DNA of 64,000 bases from DASVXQ01 sp040414855 (GTDB lineage Bacteria > Actinomycetota > CALGFH01). Below, in pieces: positions 24,093 to 32,621 of the stretch. Location of the stretch: assembly GCA_040414855.1 (NCBI GenBank), contig JBEDUQ010000038.1, positions 77,276 to 141,275 on the forward strand, written 5' to 3'. The translations under genes and the position numbers were made by a program. Below the pieces are notes generated by a model, which was not told where the DNA came from, searched no databases, and saw nothing but the letters and a program-made list of their open reading frames with translations. Within the stretch, counting starts at the first letter, position 1; each line of letters opens with the position of its first letter.

Positions 24093-24215
24093 CTAGCGGC
24101 CGCCGGCGGCGAAGACCCAGCCGACCAGCAGGACGACGATCACGATCGCCGAGACCAGGATCGCGAGGTCGACAGTCTTCTTGCCGCGGTAGCGGCGGGT
24201 CGCGTTGAAGCCCAC
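24093..24215 (-). CDS. Small single-helix membrane protein (40 residues)
   Basis: A short frame encodes a polar, basic start (MGFNATRRYRGKKTVDL) and one hydrophobic helix (ILVSAIVIVVLLVGWVFAA), ending GGR. The likely start is the GTG at 24213-24215, with gagg eight bases upstream; another GTG two codons earlier is possible. It lies 52 bases downstream of the DUF2469 gene in the same direction. A sharp polar-then-hydrophobic profile and a ribosome binding site make it a credible gene. I do not recognise a family. Confidence 0.6.
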   Translation of the reverse strand: MGFNATRRYRGKKTVDLAILVSAIVIVVLLVGWVFAAGGR

Positions 24216-24267
24216 TGGCACACCCTCGTTGCGCTGCGAATGCCGCGAATGCTGCCGATGCTGCCGG

Positions 24268-24564
24268 TCAGAGCTCTTCCTTGCGGATGAGCTCCTCGAT
24301 GTTGACGTCCTTGAAGGTGACGACCCGGACCTTGTTGACGAACCTGGCCGGCCGGTACATGTCCCAGACCCAGGCGTCGGTCAAGGAGAGGTCGAAGTAG
24401 GTGTCGCTGTCCTGGTTGCGGACCTGGAGGTCGACCTTGTTCGCGAGGTAGAAGCGCCGCTCGGTCTCGACCACGTACTGGAACATCCCGAGCACGTCGC
24501 GATACTCCTGATAGAGCTGGAGCTCCATCTCGGCTTCGTACCGCTCCAGGTCCTCGGCGCTCAT
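24268..24564 (-). CDS. DUF2469 family protein
   Basis: The 98-residue protein (MSAEDLERYEAEMELQLYQE at the start, then FYLANKVDL and SLTDAWVWDMYRPARFV) is a textbook member of DUF2469, an actinobacterial family nearly always coded beside rnhB. Function is unknown. The ATG overlaps the rnhB stop as ATGA, so the two are translationally coupled. Length is usual for the family. Confidence 0.94.
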   Translation of the reverse strand: MSAEDLERYEAEMELQLYQEYRDVLGMFQYVVETERRFYLANKVDLQVRNQDSDTYFDLSLTDAWVWDMYRPARFVNKVRVVTFKDVNIEELIRKEEL

Positions 24565-25220
24565 CGCCCCTCCTGTCCTACCTCTTCGTTCGCTGGTTCC
24601 TGGCGCTCCACCGCCCACGGTACGGCGACCCCCGCGAACGAGAAGCGATGGTAGGCCGAAGGGCCCAGCTTGCGCAGCGCGGTCCAGTGTTCGTCCGTTC
24701 CATACCCTTTGTGCCGCTGGAACCCGTAGCCGGGATAGCGCTTGGCCGCTCCCCGCATGATCCGGTCCCTGGTGACCTTGGCGATGATCGACGCGGCGGC
24801 GACGCAGGCGACCACCTGGTCCCCTTTGCGGATGCCGAGCACCGGACCGGGCAGGGCGCCCACCAGCGGGAAGCCGTCGGCGAGCCCGTAGTCGAAGCCG
24901 TCGGGGAGCAGCCGCAGCGCCCTGGCGTTGAGGGCGAGGTTGGTCCGCTGGAGGCCGCACCGGTCGATGGTGTCGGGCGATGCCCGGACCACGGTGATGG
25001 CGACCGCGACCTCGCGGATCTGGACGGCCAGCTCCTCGCGTCGCTCACGCGTCAGCAGCTTGGAGTCGGCGAGCCCCTCGATCGGGCACTCGGAGGGCAG
25101 GATGACCGCAGCGGAGACCAGCGGGCCGGCGAGCGCGCCTCGGCCCGCCTCATCGACACCGGCGACACGGGCGAAGCCAACATCGCGGAGTCGGTCCTCG
25201 AGAACGGCGGTAGCTAGCAC
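24561..25220 (-). CDS. rnhB: Ribonuclease HII
   Basis: RNase HII removes ribonucleotides misincorporated in DNA. The 219-residue protein has the catalytic motif VAGVDEAGRGALAGPLVSAA (Asp-Glu of DEAGRG), DSKLL, and AASIIAKVTRDRIM. Length and order of motifs are typical. It lies between lepB and DUF2469, the standard actinobacterial setting. Confidence 0.96.
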   Translation of the reverse strand: MLATAVLEDRLRDVGFARVAGVDEAGRGALAGPLVSAAVILPSECPIEGLADSKLLTRERREELAVQIREVAVAITVVRASPDTIDRCGLQRTNLALNARALRLLPDGFDYGLADGFPLVGALPGPVLGIRKGDQVVACVAAASIIAKVTRDRIMRGAAKRYPGYGFQRHKGYGTDEHWTALRKLGPSAYHRFSFAGVAVPWAVERQEPANEEVGQEGR

Positions 25221-25255
25221 GTCAGGGAGTGTAGGACGAGGGCGCGACCAGCGCT

Positions 25256-26194
25256 CTACCGATCACGCCGTAACCAGCCGGTATGGCTGAGCGGCCAGAT
25301 CCGCACGAAGGCCCTGCCGACCACGCTGGACCGCTCGACCGGCCCGAAGGTGCGGGAGTCCTCGGAGTTGTTGCGGTTGTCGCCCATGACGTACAGCTTG
25401 CCCTGCGGCACGGTGGTCGGCGTGCAGTTCTCGGTGGTGGTCCCCGGAGCCAGGTAGGGCTCCGGCACCATCTTGCCGTTGCGCACCAGCTTGCCCTGCT
25501 CGCAGGTGATGCGGTCGCCGGGCGTGCCGACCACGCGTTTGATGAAGTCCCGGTCCGACGGCGGCGCCACCCCGACCGCCTGCCCGAGGCTGGAGAAGAA
25601 CCGGACGACCAGGTTGCCCGACTCGGGAGCCTGACCGGGCAGGTCGTGGACGAAGACGATCACGTCGCCGTCCCTCACCGGCCGCAGCCGGTAGGAGACC
25701 TTCTCGACCAGCACCCTGTCGGAGATGTTGAGGGTCGGCTCCATCGACCCCGACGGGATATAGAAGGCCTGAACCAGGAAGGTCTTGAACAGGACCGCCA
25801 GCAGGATCGCCAGCACGATCAGGACCGCGGTCTCGCGGATCAACGCGAGCGCGCCCTGCTGCTTGCGCTTGGGCCGCTCGCCGCCCTTCTCGTCCCCGGC
25901 CTGGGGGCCGCCGGGCCCGCCGGGGGTGCCGGCGCCGGGCTCCGCGGTGCCTCCGGAGCCGCCCTCGGCACGCGGTGGCTGCTGGCCTCCCTGGCCGGGC
26001 CGGTGGTCGTTCAGCGGAATCGTCCACTGGTCGCGGGCGGCGCCCTCACCGACGCCTTCACCGATGAGCGGGTCGATTCGGCGTGTCGGCGAGTCGCCGC
26101 CGGGGTTGCCCGCGCCGTCGCGTTCCGGTTGTGGCACCTGCCGGTTCTCGGCGCCGGCCTCGAGATCCGAGCGGTGTGGTTTGTCGGCGGTCAT
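25256..26194 (-). CDS. lepB: Signal peptidase I with long Gly/Pro-rich cytoplasmic N-terminus
   Basis: LepB cleaves signal peptides on the outer face of the membrane. The catalytic Ser lies in YIPSGSMEPTL just after the membrane helix (ETAVLIVLAILLAVLFKTFL) and the Lys in DRDFIKRVVGTPGD; the C-terminal box is VMGDNRNNSEDSR. About 110 residues of Gly/Pro/Asp-rich, poorly ordered sequence precede the helix, longer than in most homologues and with GTPGGPGGP stretches. The ATG overlaps the rplS stop as ATGA, giving the usual rplS-lepB-rnhB order. Confidence 0.95.
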   Translation of the reverse strand: MTADKPHRSDLEAGAENRQVPQPERDGAGNPGGDSPTRRIDPLIGEGVGEGAARDQWTIPLNDHRPGQGGQQPPRAEGGSGGTAEPGAGTPGGPGGPQAGDEKGGERPKRKQQGALALIRETAVLIVLAILLAVLFKTFLVQAFYIPSGSMEPTLNISDRVLVEKVSYRLRPVRDGDVIVFVHDLPGQAPESGNLVVRFFSSLGQAVGVAPPSDRDFIKRVVGTPGDRITCEQGKLVRNGKMVPEPYLAPGTTTENCTPTTVPQGKLYVMGDNRNNSEDSRTFGPVERSSVVGRAFVRIWPLSHTGWLRRDR

Positions 26195-26547
26195 GCCCTG
26201 GTCGGAGTCCGCTTCTCCTTGATCTTCGCCGCCTTGCCGATGCGATCACGCAGGTAGTAGAGCTTGGCGCGGCGGACGTCGCCCCTGGTGACCAGGTCGA
26301 CGTTGGCGATGCTCGGGGAGTGGACCGGGAAGGTCCGCTCGACCCCGACTCCGAACGAGACCTTGCGGACCGTGCAGGTCTCGCGCAGGCCGCCTCCCTG
26401 GCGCCGGATCACAGCGCCCTGGAAGACCTGGATCCGCTCCCGGCTGCCCTCGACGACCCGTACGTGCACCTTGACGGTGTCGCCGGGGCGGAAGTCCGGG
26501 AGGTCGTCGCGCAACTGTGCGCGTTCGACCGCATCAGTGATCTGCAT
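26191..26547 (-). CDS. rplS: 50S ribosomal protein L19
   Basis: L19 sits at the 30S-50S interface. The 118 residues are canonical: RPGDTVKVHVRVVEGSRERI, VFQGAVIRRQGGG, KVSFGVGVERTFPVHSP and RRAKLYYLRDRIGKAAKIKE. The ATG (26545-26547) follows a gaaggagc ribosome binding site. The leader has two mutually exclusive hairpins (26601-26626). It follows trmD, rimM and rpsP, the conserved order. Confidence 0.97.
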   Translation of the reverse strand: MQITDAVERAQLRDDLPDFRPGDTVKVHVRVVEGSRERIQVFQGAVIRRQGGGLRETCTVRKVSFGVGVERTFPVHSPSIANVDLVTRGDVRRAKLYYLRDRIGKAAKIKEKRTPTRA

Positions 26548-26600
26548 TGGGTGAAGCTCCTTCGTGGCCTTGAAAGAAGAGCCGAGATGCGGCGCGCAAG

Positions 26601-26626
26601 GCAACGAACGTTGCGCCGCGGCAACG
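26601..26626 (-). promoter_or_regulatory. Mutually exclusive hairpins in the rplS leader
   Basis: The plus strand holds gcaacg (26601-26606), cgttgc (26609-26614) and gcaacg (26621-26626). The middle block can pair with either neighbour but not both: one hairpin with a two-base loop, one with a six-base loop. This is the layout of an attenuator or switch, 55-80 bases before the rplS start. Both stems are only six bases, so it may be chance. Confidence 0.4.
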
Positions 26627-26657
26627 CCCGAGGGTAACACGGTCCGCGCTCGTCACT

Positions 26658-26719
26658 CTACCCGTTCGGGCGGCGCGAGCACTCGTCCCGCTCCCGCTCG
26701 GTCAGGTCGGCCGCCTCCA
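26658..26719 (-). repeat. Tandem copy of the trmD 3' end
   Basis: Past the trmD stop the sequence repeats the gene's last 20 codons with an offset of 59 bases: minus strand ggcggccgacctgaccgag, then a run matching the codons for EREERSRRPN, again closed by TAG (26658-26660). Because 59 is not a multiple of three the copy lies in another frame relative to trmD. Confidence 0.8.
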
Positions 26720-27439
26720 CTAGTTTGGGCGCCGGGAGCGCTCCTCCCGCTCCTGCTCGGTCAGGTCGGCGGCCTCGAGCAGGTCGGGCCGGACCTCGCG
26801 GGTTCGCTCGATCGAGCGGCGCCGCCGCCAGCTCGCGACCGCGCCGTGGTTCCCCGACCGCAGGACCTCGGGGACCTCGAGGTCCCGGTAGACCGCCGGG
26901 CGGGTGTACTGCGGGTATTCGAGCAGCCCGTTGGCGAAGGACTCGTCGGCGGCCGATTCGGCGTTGCCCATCACCCCGGGCACCAGCCGCGCGACCGCGT
27001 CGAGCACCACCAGCGCCGCGGACTCGCCGCCGGCGAGCACGAAGTCGCCGACCGAGAGGACCTCGTCCACCCGGGTGCGGACGCGCTCGTCGACCCCCTC
27101 GTAGCGGCCGCAGCACAGCACCAGCCGCGGCTCGACGGCGAGCCTGCCGGCGGCGCGCTGGTCGAAGCGGTCGCCGTCCGGCGCCAGCAGGATCACCCTG
27201 CCCGGGGTCTCGGCGAGCAGGTCGTCCAGCGCCTCGAACCAGGGCTCCGGTCGCATCACCATGCCGGCGCCGCCGCCGAAGGGCGCGTCGTCGACGGTGC
27301 GGTGGCGGTCGTGGGTCCAGTCGCGGAGGTCGTGGGTCCTGACCTCGATCAGCCCGCGCTCCCCCGCCTTGCCGAGCAGCCCGGCCCGCAGCGGCGAGTC
27401 GAAGAACTCGGGGAAGATCGTGACGATGTCGCAACGCAC
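26720..27439 (-). CDS. trmD: tRNA (guanine-37-N1)-methyltransferase
   Basis: TrmD makes m1G37 in tRNAs and prevents +1 frameshifts. The 239-residue SPOUT enzyme shows DIVTIFPEFFDSPLRAGLLG, DDAPFGGGAGMVMRPEPWF, LCCGRYEGVDERV (knot region) and SVGDFVLAGGESAALVVLDA. Start is the GTG at 27437-27439 with ggaggga upstream; the frame continues upstream only inside rimM. Its 3' end is duplicated downstream (26658-26719). Order rpsP-khpA-rimM-trmD-rplS is the conserved ribosome-maturation operon. Confidence 0.97.
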   Translation of the reverse strand: MRCDIVTIFPEFFDSPLRAGLLGKAGERGLIEVRTHDLRDWTHDRHRTVDDAPFGGGAGMVMRPEPWFEALDDLLAETPGRVILLAPDGDRFDQRAAGRLAVEPRLVLCCGRYEGVDERVRTRVDEVLSVGDFVLAGGESAALVVLDAVARLVPGVMGNAESAADESFANGLLEYPQYTRPAVYRDLEVPEVLRSGNHGAVASWRRRRSIERTREVRPDLLEAADLTEQEREERSRRPN

Positions 27440-27461
27440 GGCCGCCGGTCCCTCCAGTCCA

Positions 27462-28004
27462 TCACTCGGGGTCCAGCAGCCCCGGCATCGTCTGGACCAC
27501 CAGCCTGCCCTCGTCGAGCTGCACCTCGACCAAGGCGGCGACGGCCGGCACCAGCGCGGTCCCCTCCTCGTCGGGGCGGCGCACCTCGAGCAGGTCGTGG
27601 GCGGCGCCGGGCAGCACGTCACTCACCACGCCACGGTGGCCGCCGTGCTGGTCGACCACCTCGAGGCCGACGAGCTGGTGGCGCCAGAACTCGCCGGAGG
27701 CCAGCTCGCGGGCGGCGCTCAGCGGGATCGACAGGAGCTGACCGCGCAGCCGGTCGGCGGCGTCGCGATCCTCGACGCCTTCGAAGCTGACCAGCAGCCT
27801 GCCCTGGTGGAGGCGGGCGGCCTCGATCACCAGCCGGCGCAGCGGCTCGCCGGACTCGGGGTCGCCGGCGCCGATCTCGGCGCCGGGCTCGAAGCGCTCG
27901 GGCGCGTCGGAGAGGATCTCGACGATCAGCTCGCCGTGGAGCCCGTGGGGCCGCAGCACGCGGCCGACGATCATGCGCGCCGGCGCCGGATCGGCCATGC
28001 TCAC
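27462..28004 (-). CDS. rimM: 16S rRNA processing protein RimM
   Basis: RimM helps assemble the 30S head by binding S19. The 180-residue protein has the N-terminal barrel (MIVGRVLRPHGLHGELIVEI) and the PRC-barrel (EFWRHQLVGLEVVDQHGG, DLLEVRRPD, LVPAVAALVEVQLDEGR). The GTG at 28002-28004 overlaps the khpA stop as GTGA; an ATG two codons later is an alternative. Confidence 0.95.
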   Translation of the reverse strand: MSMADPAPARMIVGRVLRPHGLHGELIVEILSDAPERFEPGAEIGAGDPESGEPLRRLVIEAARLHQGRLLVSFEGVEDRDAADRLRGQLLSIPLSAARELASGEFWRHQLVGLEVVDQHGGHRGVVSDVLPGAAHDLLEVRRPDEEGTALVPAVAALVEVQLDEGRLVVQTMPGLLDPE

Positions 28005-28237
28005 TCGCCCTCGGCGAGGACCTCGACCTCGACCCGCTGCCCGGCGGGCGCCGCGGCCTTGACCAGCTTGCGGAGCGACTTGACGGTACGGCCGCCCCGC
28101 CCGACCAGCTTGCCGACGTCGTCGGGAGCGGCTCTGACCTCATAGGTCAGGCCGCGGTGGCCGCGGTACTCCGAGACGATGATGCGGTCCGGCTCGTCGA
28201 CCAGCGCCCTTGCCAGATAGGCGACGACCTCGCGCAT
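28001..28237 (-). CDS. khpA: KH-domain RNA-binding protein KhpA
   Basis: This 78-residue protein is a single type II KH domain with the GxxG loop in KLVGRGGRTVKSLRKLVKAA. KhpA pairs with KhpB in several Gram-positives and affects cell elongation through RNA. It lies between rpsP and rimM, its standard position, and overlaps rimM by four bases. Confidence 0.93.
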   Translation of the reverse strand: MREVVAYLARALVDEPDRIIVSEYRGHRGLTYEVRAAPDDVGKLVGRGGRTVKSLRKLVKAAAPAGQRVEVEVLAEGE

Positions 28238-28243
28238 GGGTGC

Positions 28244-28579
28244 TCAGCTCTTCTTGGGGCGCTTGGCGCCGGCCTTCTCCCGGTGGGCGGCGGCCTTGGC
28301 GCGCCGCTCCTTGGCGGTCCGCTTGCGCTCCCCGAGCTCCTCGATGCCGGCGACCGCCAGCAGCTTGGCGACGGTCTCGGTCGGCTGGGCGCCGTTGGCG
28401 AGCCACGCGCGCGCCTTGTCGGTGTCGATCTCGATCCGCGACGGCTCGTTGCGGGGGTGGTAGAGGCCGATGTTCTCGATGAACCGCCCGTCGCGCGGGC
28501 TGCGCGAGTCGGCGACGACCACGCGGTAGTAGGGCGCCTTCTTCATGCCCATGCGCATGAGGCGGATCTTGACTGCCAT
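28244..28579 (-). CDS. rpsP: 30S ribosomal protein S16
   Basis: S16 is needed early in 30S assembly. The 111 residues start MAVKIRLMRMGMKKAPYYRV and include ADSRSPRDGRFIENIGLYHP; a Lys/Arg/Ala-rich tail of about 30 residues follows the core, as in other actinobacteria. It starts the rpsP-khpA-rimM-trmD-rplS-lepB-rnhB run. The 110-base gap to ffh holds no recognised signal. Confidence 0.97.
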   Translation of the reverse strand: MAVKIRLMRMGMKKAPYYRVVVADSRSPRDGRFIENIGLYHPRNEPSRIEIDTDKARAWLANGAQPTETVAKLLAVAGIEELGERKRTAKERRAKAAAHREKAGAKRPKKS

Positions 28580-28689
28580 GAGTGTGGTTGCTCCTTCTGG
28601 GGTGGCCCGCCCGTCCCGGTAGGTCTGCCGTTCCCCGTGGTGCCGTGGTGGCCCGGGACTCGCGCGGCGCGGCCGCGCGGTGACGCAGT

Positions 28690-30024
28690 CTACCTGGACA
28701 GGCCGAGCTTGCGCAGGCGCTTGGGGTTCATCCCGGCGAGCTGCTTCATCATCTTGCGGGCCTCGTCGAACTGCTTGATGACCGCGTTCACCTGCTGGGT
28801 GGTGGTGCCGGAGCCTCGCGCGATCCGGGCGCGGCGCGAGCCGTTGAGGATCTTGGGGTTGATGCGCTCGCTCGGCGTCATCGAGCGGATGATCGCCTCC
28901 ACCCGCCCGAGATCGCGGTCGTCGACCTCGACGTCCTTCAGCTCGCGGCTCATGCCGGGCAGCATCCCGAGCACCTGGTTGAGCGGGCCCATCTTCTTGA
29001 CCTGCTGGAGCTGCTGGAGGAAGTCCTCGAGCGTGAACGAGGCCTCGCGGAGCTTGCGCTCCATCTGCTCGGCCTCGCGCTGGTCGACCAGCTCCTCGGC
29101 CCGCTCGATCAGGGTGAGCACGTCGCCCATGCCGAGGATCCGGCCGGCGAGGCGGTCGGGGTGGAACGGCTCCAGGTCGCCGATCTTCTCGCCGGTGGTG
29201 GCGAACTTGATCGGCACCCCTGTCACCGAGCGGATCGACAGGGCCGCGCCGCCGCGGGCGTCGCCGTCGAGCTTGGACAGGATCACCCCGGTCACGTCGA
29301 TGCCCTGCTTGAACGCGACAGCGGTCTGGACCGCGTCCTGGCCGGTCATCGCGTCGACCACCAGCAGGACCTCGGTCGGCTTGATCGCCTGGGCGACCGC
29401 GGCCGCCTGCGCCATCATCTCGGTGTCGATCGCCAGCCGTCCGGCGGTGTCGACGATCACCATGTCCCGCCCGGTCCGGTCGGCCTCGGCCACCCCGCCC
29501 GTGGCAACCTTCACCGGGTCGCCCGGCGAGCTGCCGTCCTCGGGCGCGAACACCGGCAGCTTGGCCTGCTCGCCGAGCACCTGGAGCTGCCTGACAGCCG
29601 CCGGCCGCTGGAGGTCGGCGGCGACCAGCAATGGCTTGCGGCCCTTGCTGGCGAGGTGGCGCGCCAGCTTTGCGGCGGTGGTCGTCTTGCCGGAACCCTG
29701 AAGACCCGCCAGCATGATCGTGGTGGGCGGCCGTGGCGCGAGGTCGAGCGGCACGTTCCGCTCGCCCAGGGTGACGATCAGCTCCTCGTGGACGATCTTG
29801 ATGACCTGCTGAGCGGGGGTGAGGCTCCGGGAAACCTCGTCGCCGACGGCGCGCACGCGCACGCGGGCGATGAAGTCTTTGACCACCTTGAAGTTGACGT
29901 CGGCCTCCAGCAGCGCCAGACGGACCTCGCGCAGGGCGGCGTCCACCTGCTCCTCCGAGAGCCGGCCATGACCCCGGAGCTTGGTGAAGACATCCTGGAG
30001 GCGATCAGCGAGTGCATCGAACAC
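28690..30024 (-). CDS. ffh: Signal recognition particle protein Ffh
   Basis: Ffh binds signal sequences and 4.5S RNA and targets ribosomes to FtsY. The NG domain has GLQGSGKTTTAAKLARHL (near 107), DTAGRLAIDTEM and SKLDGDARGGAALS; the Met-rich M domain ends MMKQLAGMNPKRLRKLGLSR. Length is 444 residues. The start is a GTG at 30022-30024 with aagaagga about 13 bases upstream; nothing better lies nearby. FtsY and SMC genes follow to the right beyond a two-gene plus-strand insertion. Confidence 0.96.
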   Translation of the reverse strand: MFDALADRLQDVFTKLRGHGRLSEEQVDAALREVRLALLEADVNFKVVKDFIARVRVRAVGDEVSRSLTPAQQVIKIVHEELIVTLGERNVPLDLAPRPPTTIMLAGLQGSGKTTTAAKLARHLASKGRKPLLVAADLQRPAAVRQLQVLGEQAKLPVFAPEDGSSPGDPVKVATGGVAEADRTGRDMVIVDTAGRLAIDTEMMAQAAAVAQAIKPTEVLLVVDAMTGQDAVQTAVAFKQGIDVTGVILSKLDGDARGGAALSIRSVTGVPIKFATTGEKIGDLEPFHPDRLAGRILGMGDVLTLIERAEELVDQREAEQMERKLREASFTLEDFLQQLQQVKKMGPLNQVLGMLPGMSRELKDVEVDDRDLGRVEAIIRSMTPSERINPKILNGSRRARIARGSGTTTQQVNAVIKQFDEARKMMKQLAGMNPKRLRKLGLSR

Positions 30025-30183
30025 GAGTGTGTGTGGATTCCTTCTTGAGGATTGGACGGGATAGCATCTGTCGTCGAAGTCAAGGATAGCTTGTCCTCCG
30101 CGTGAGCCGTGCGCGGGAGCTGCGAGCGGGCGCGGGTCCCGGGTGCGCTCGGCCGCGAGGAGCGGCGTGGCGAGGGAGCTCGT

Positions 30184-32601
30184 ATGAGCGCGACGGCCGG
30201 TTGGCCAACGGCGTCCGCGCGGCGCGCCAATGCCCTGGTGATCGGACGCTGGTTCGGCCTCAGCGCGGTCGTGTTCGCGCTGACCTGGCTGCTGGTGACC
30301 GAACCGAACTGGTTTGCGGTCATCGCCCTCGGCCTGGTGGTCCTGGTCGCCATCGCCAACTTCGTACAGCGGCACTTCCTGATGGCTCTCCAGGCGACCG
30401 CCGATGACACCTCGCGGGCGGCGTTGCGCTCCCGCGTGACCCTGATCAGGAACATCCGCGCGAGCGGCGTGGTTTTGCTCGCGCTCGACACCTTCCTGAT
30501 CGTGCTGACCGCCCTGGCGCTGGTCCACGAGCGCAGCGGTGGCTTCTGGGCACTGCTCGGCTGGCTGCCGGTCGAGGGCGCGCTCACTGGCGGCACCGTC
30601 ACCGCCATGGTCGCCGGCGCGGCCTCGGTCATCGGTGTGATCGTCTACGACGCGGTCGGGCGCGGCGGGATTCCGTCGTTCGCGCCGGGCAGCGGGCTGT
30701 TCGTGCGGGTGGTCGACCTGGTCGGCGTCACCGCGGTGATGATCGGCATGGAGCGCTCGCTGACCCGTGGCGAGCGGTTCATGAGCGAGCGCAACGACGA
30801 GCTGACCGACCTGGTCACCCGCGAGCGCGCCGCCAGGGCAGAGCTGGAGGCCTTCTCCAACATCGTGCTCGCCGGAGTCGCCAACCGGGGCGACCTGGAG
30901 GGCACCCTCCAGTCGATGACCTCGGTGGTGGCCAGCAACCTCGACTACGAGCGCATGGCCGTGTTCATGATCGAGGAGAACCGGCTGCGGCTGTACTCGT
31001 GGTTCGGCGACTGGCCCGGCTCGCCGTCGTTCACCCTGCCGCTCGGCCCGGGCAGCATCGTCGGCAAGGTCGCCAGGTCCGGGGAGCCGGTGCTGGTCGA
31101 CGACACCACCACGACCCCCGACTACTTCGCGACCGCGCCCGACACCAAGTCGGAGATCTGCGTGCCGATCCGGATCGGCGGGCGCGTGCTCGGCACCGTC
31201 AACGTCGAGTCGCCGCGGGACCACGCCTACACCAAGGACGACCTCGACCAGCTCCAGCGGCTGGCCGACCAGATGGCGGTGGTGGTCGACAACGCCAGGC
31301 TGTTCGACGCCCAGCGCGAGACCGCCCTCCGCGAGAGCTCGGCGCGGCGCGAGATCGAGGCGGTCAGCCGCGCGGTGGTCGCCAGCGTCAGGGTGGGGAG
31401 CTACCAGGCCGCGCTCGACCGCATGCTGGCGCAGGTGGCCGACGTGCTCGGCTACGAGGCGCTCGGCTTCGCCGCGCCCGACGGCAACGGGCGGCTGCGG
31501 ATCCGCGGCGCCGCCGGCTTCCCGCCCGAGGTGGTCCACCGTCAGCCGCTGGTCGGCGAGGCCGGCGTCACCGGGCGCGCCTTCGCCACCGAGCAGCCCA
31601 TGCGCACCCGCAAGGCGGACGGCGACAGCGGCTGGCTGACCCGCAACGACGGCGTGAGGACCTGGGAGCTCGCGGTGCCGGTGCGGCTGGAGGGCCGGAT
31701 CCTCGGGGTGCTCACCGCCCGGTCGACCAGGCCGGACGCGTTCGAGGAGGACGACCTGCCGCGCCTGGCGCGGATCGCCGACCAGCTCGCGGTGGTGATC
31801 GAGCGGGCCCGCCTGGCCGAGGGGGAGGCCGAGACCACCGCGCGGCTCAAGCTGCTCGACCAGATGCGCGACGACTTCGTGGCGATGACCACCCACGAGC
31901 TGCGGACCCCGCTGACCGTCATCCGCGGCTTCACCGCCACCCTGCTGCGACCCAACGTCGCCCTGGACCCGGAGGAGCAGCGCCACTTCGTCCAGGTCAT
32001 CGACCGCCAGACCGCCCGCCTGGCCCGGCTGGTCGAGGACCTCCTGCTGGTCTCGCGGATGCAGGCCGGCATGCTGGAGGTCTCTCTGGGGGTCCACGAC
32101 CCGGTCGACCTGCTCACCGACTACAACGAGGAGTGGCCGAAGGAGCCCGCGCCGGTGTTCCTCGACATGGGCCGCGACCTGCCCAACGTCCGCACCGACC
32201 CGGACCGCCTCGCCCAGGTGATGCGCAACCTGGTCGACAACGCCCAGCGCTACGGCGCCGGCAGCCCGATCCGGGTGAGCGCGCGCCGCGCCATGCGCGA
32301 GCTGGTCATCGAGGTGAAGGACCAGGGCCCCGGCATCGACGCGGCCGAGCTGCCGTACGTGTTCGAGCGCTTCCGCCAGGCTGGCTCGTCCAGCGCGCAC
32401 CGCGCCGGCATGGGGCTCGGCCTCTACATCACCAAGCAGCTGGTCACCGCGCTCAGCGGCACCATCGAGGTGGAGTCGGCACCGGGCCGGGGCACGACCT
32501 TCCGGGTGCGGCTGCCCGCGGAGCGGGCGAGGTCCCTGCCGGCGCGGCCCAACGTCACCTTCCCGACCACACCGTACCTGCGGCGCCAGGCGCCCGGCTG
32601 A
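30184..32601 (+). CDS. Membrane histidine kinase with two GAF domains
   Basis: The 805-residue protein has a hydrophobic N-terminal region with about five helices (to residue 200), a short coiled coil, GAF domain 1 (about 245-395), GAF domain 2 (about 410-555), a HisKA domain with phospho-His in MTTHELRTPLTVIRGF (near 570), and an ATPase domain with NLVDNAQRYG, DQGPGID and GMGLGLYITKQL. It should sense small molecules or redox state. No response regulator gene is adjacent. The ATG at 30184 follows gagggag. An aldo/keto reductase gene follows 20 bases later and may share the transcript. Confidence 0.93.
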   Translation: MSATAGWPTASARRANALVIGRWFGLSAVVFALTWLLVTEPNWFAVIALGLVVLVAIANFVQRHFLMALQATADDTSRAALRSRVTLIRNIRASGVVLLALDTFLIVLTALALVHERSGGFWALLGWLPVEGALTGGTVTAMVAGAASVIGVIVYDAVGRGGIPSFAPGSGLFVRVVDLVGVTAVMIGMERSLTRGERFMSERNDELTDLVTRERAARAELEAFSNIVLAGVANRGDLEGTLQSMTSVVASNLDYERMAVFMIEENRLRLYSWFGDWPGSPSFTLPLGPGSIVGKVARSGEPVLVDDTTTTPDYFATAPDTKSEICVPIRIGGRVLGTVNVESPRDHAYTKDDLDQLQRLADQMAVVVDNARLFDAQRETALRESSARREIEAVSRAVVASVRVGSYQAALDRMLAQVADVLGYEALGFAAPDGNGRLRIRGAAGFPPEVVHRQPLVGEAGVTGRAFATEQPMRTRKADGDSGWLTRNDGVRTWELAVPVRLEGRILGVLTARSTRPDAFEEDDLPRLARIADQLAVVIERARLAEGEAETTARLKLLDQMRDDFVAMTTHELRTPLTVIRGFTATLLRPNVALDPEEQRHFVQVIDRQTARLARLVEDLLLVSRMQAGMLEVSLGVHDPVDLLTDYNEEWPKEPAPVFLDMGRDLPNVRTDPDRLAQVMRNLVDNAQRYGAGSPIRVSARRAMRELVIEVKDQGPGIDAAELPYVFERFRQAGSSSAHRAGMGLGLYITKQLVTALSGTIEVESAPGRGTTFRVRLPAERARSLPARPNVTFPTTPYLRRQAPG

Positions 32602-32621
32602 GCCCGACCAAGGAGGCTCCA

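Noticed and set aside
26658..27434. Alternative trmD-like frame ending at the downstream tail copy
   Set aside because: It is out of frame with TrmD and only its last 20 codons resemble TrmD, because of the tail duplication.
30040..30090. TTGACT...TATCCC as the ffh promoter
   Set aside because: The spacer is only 14 bases; too short to support without other evidence.
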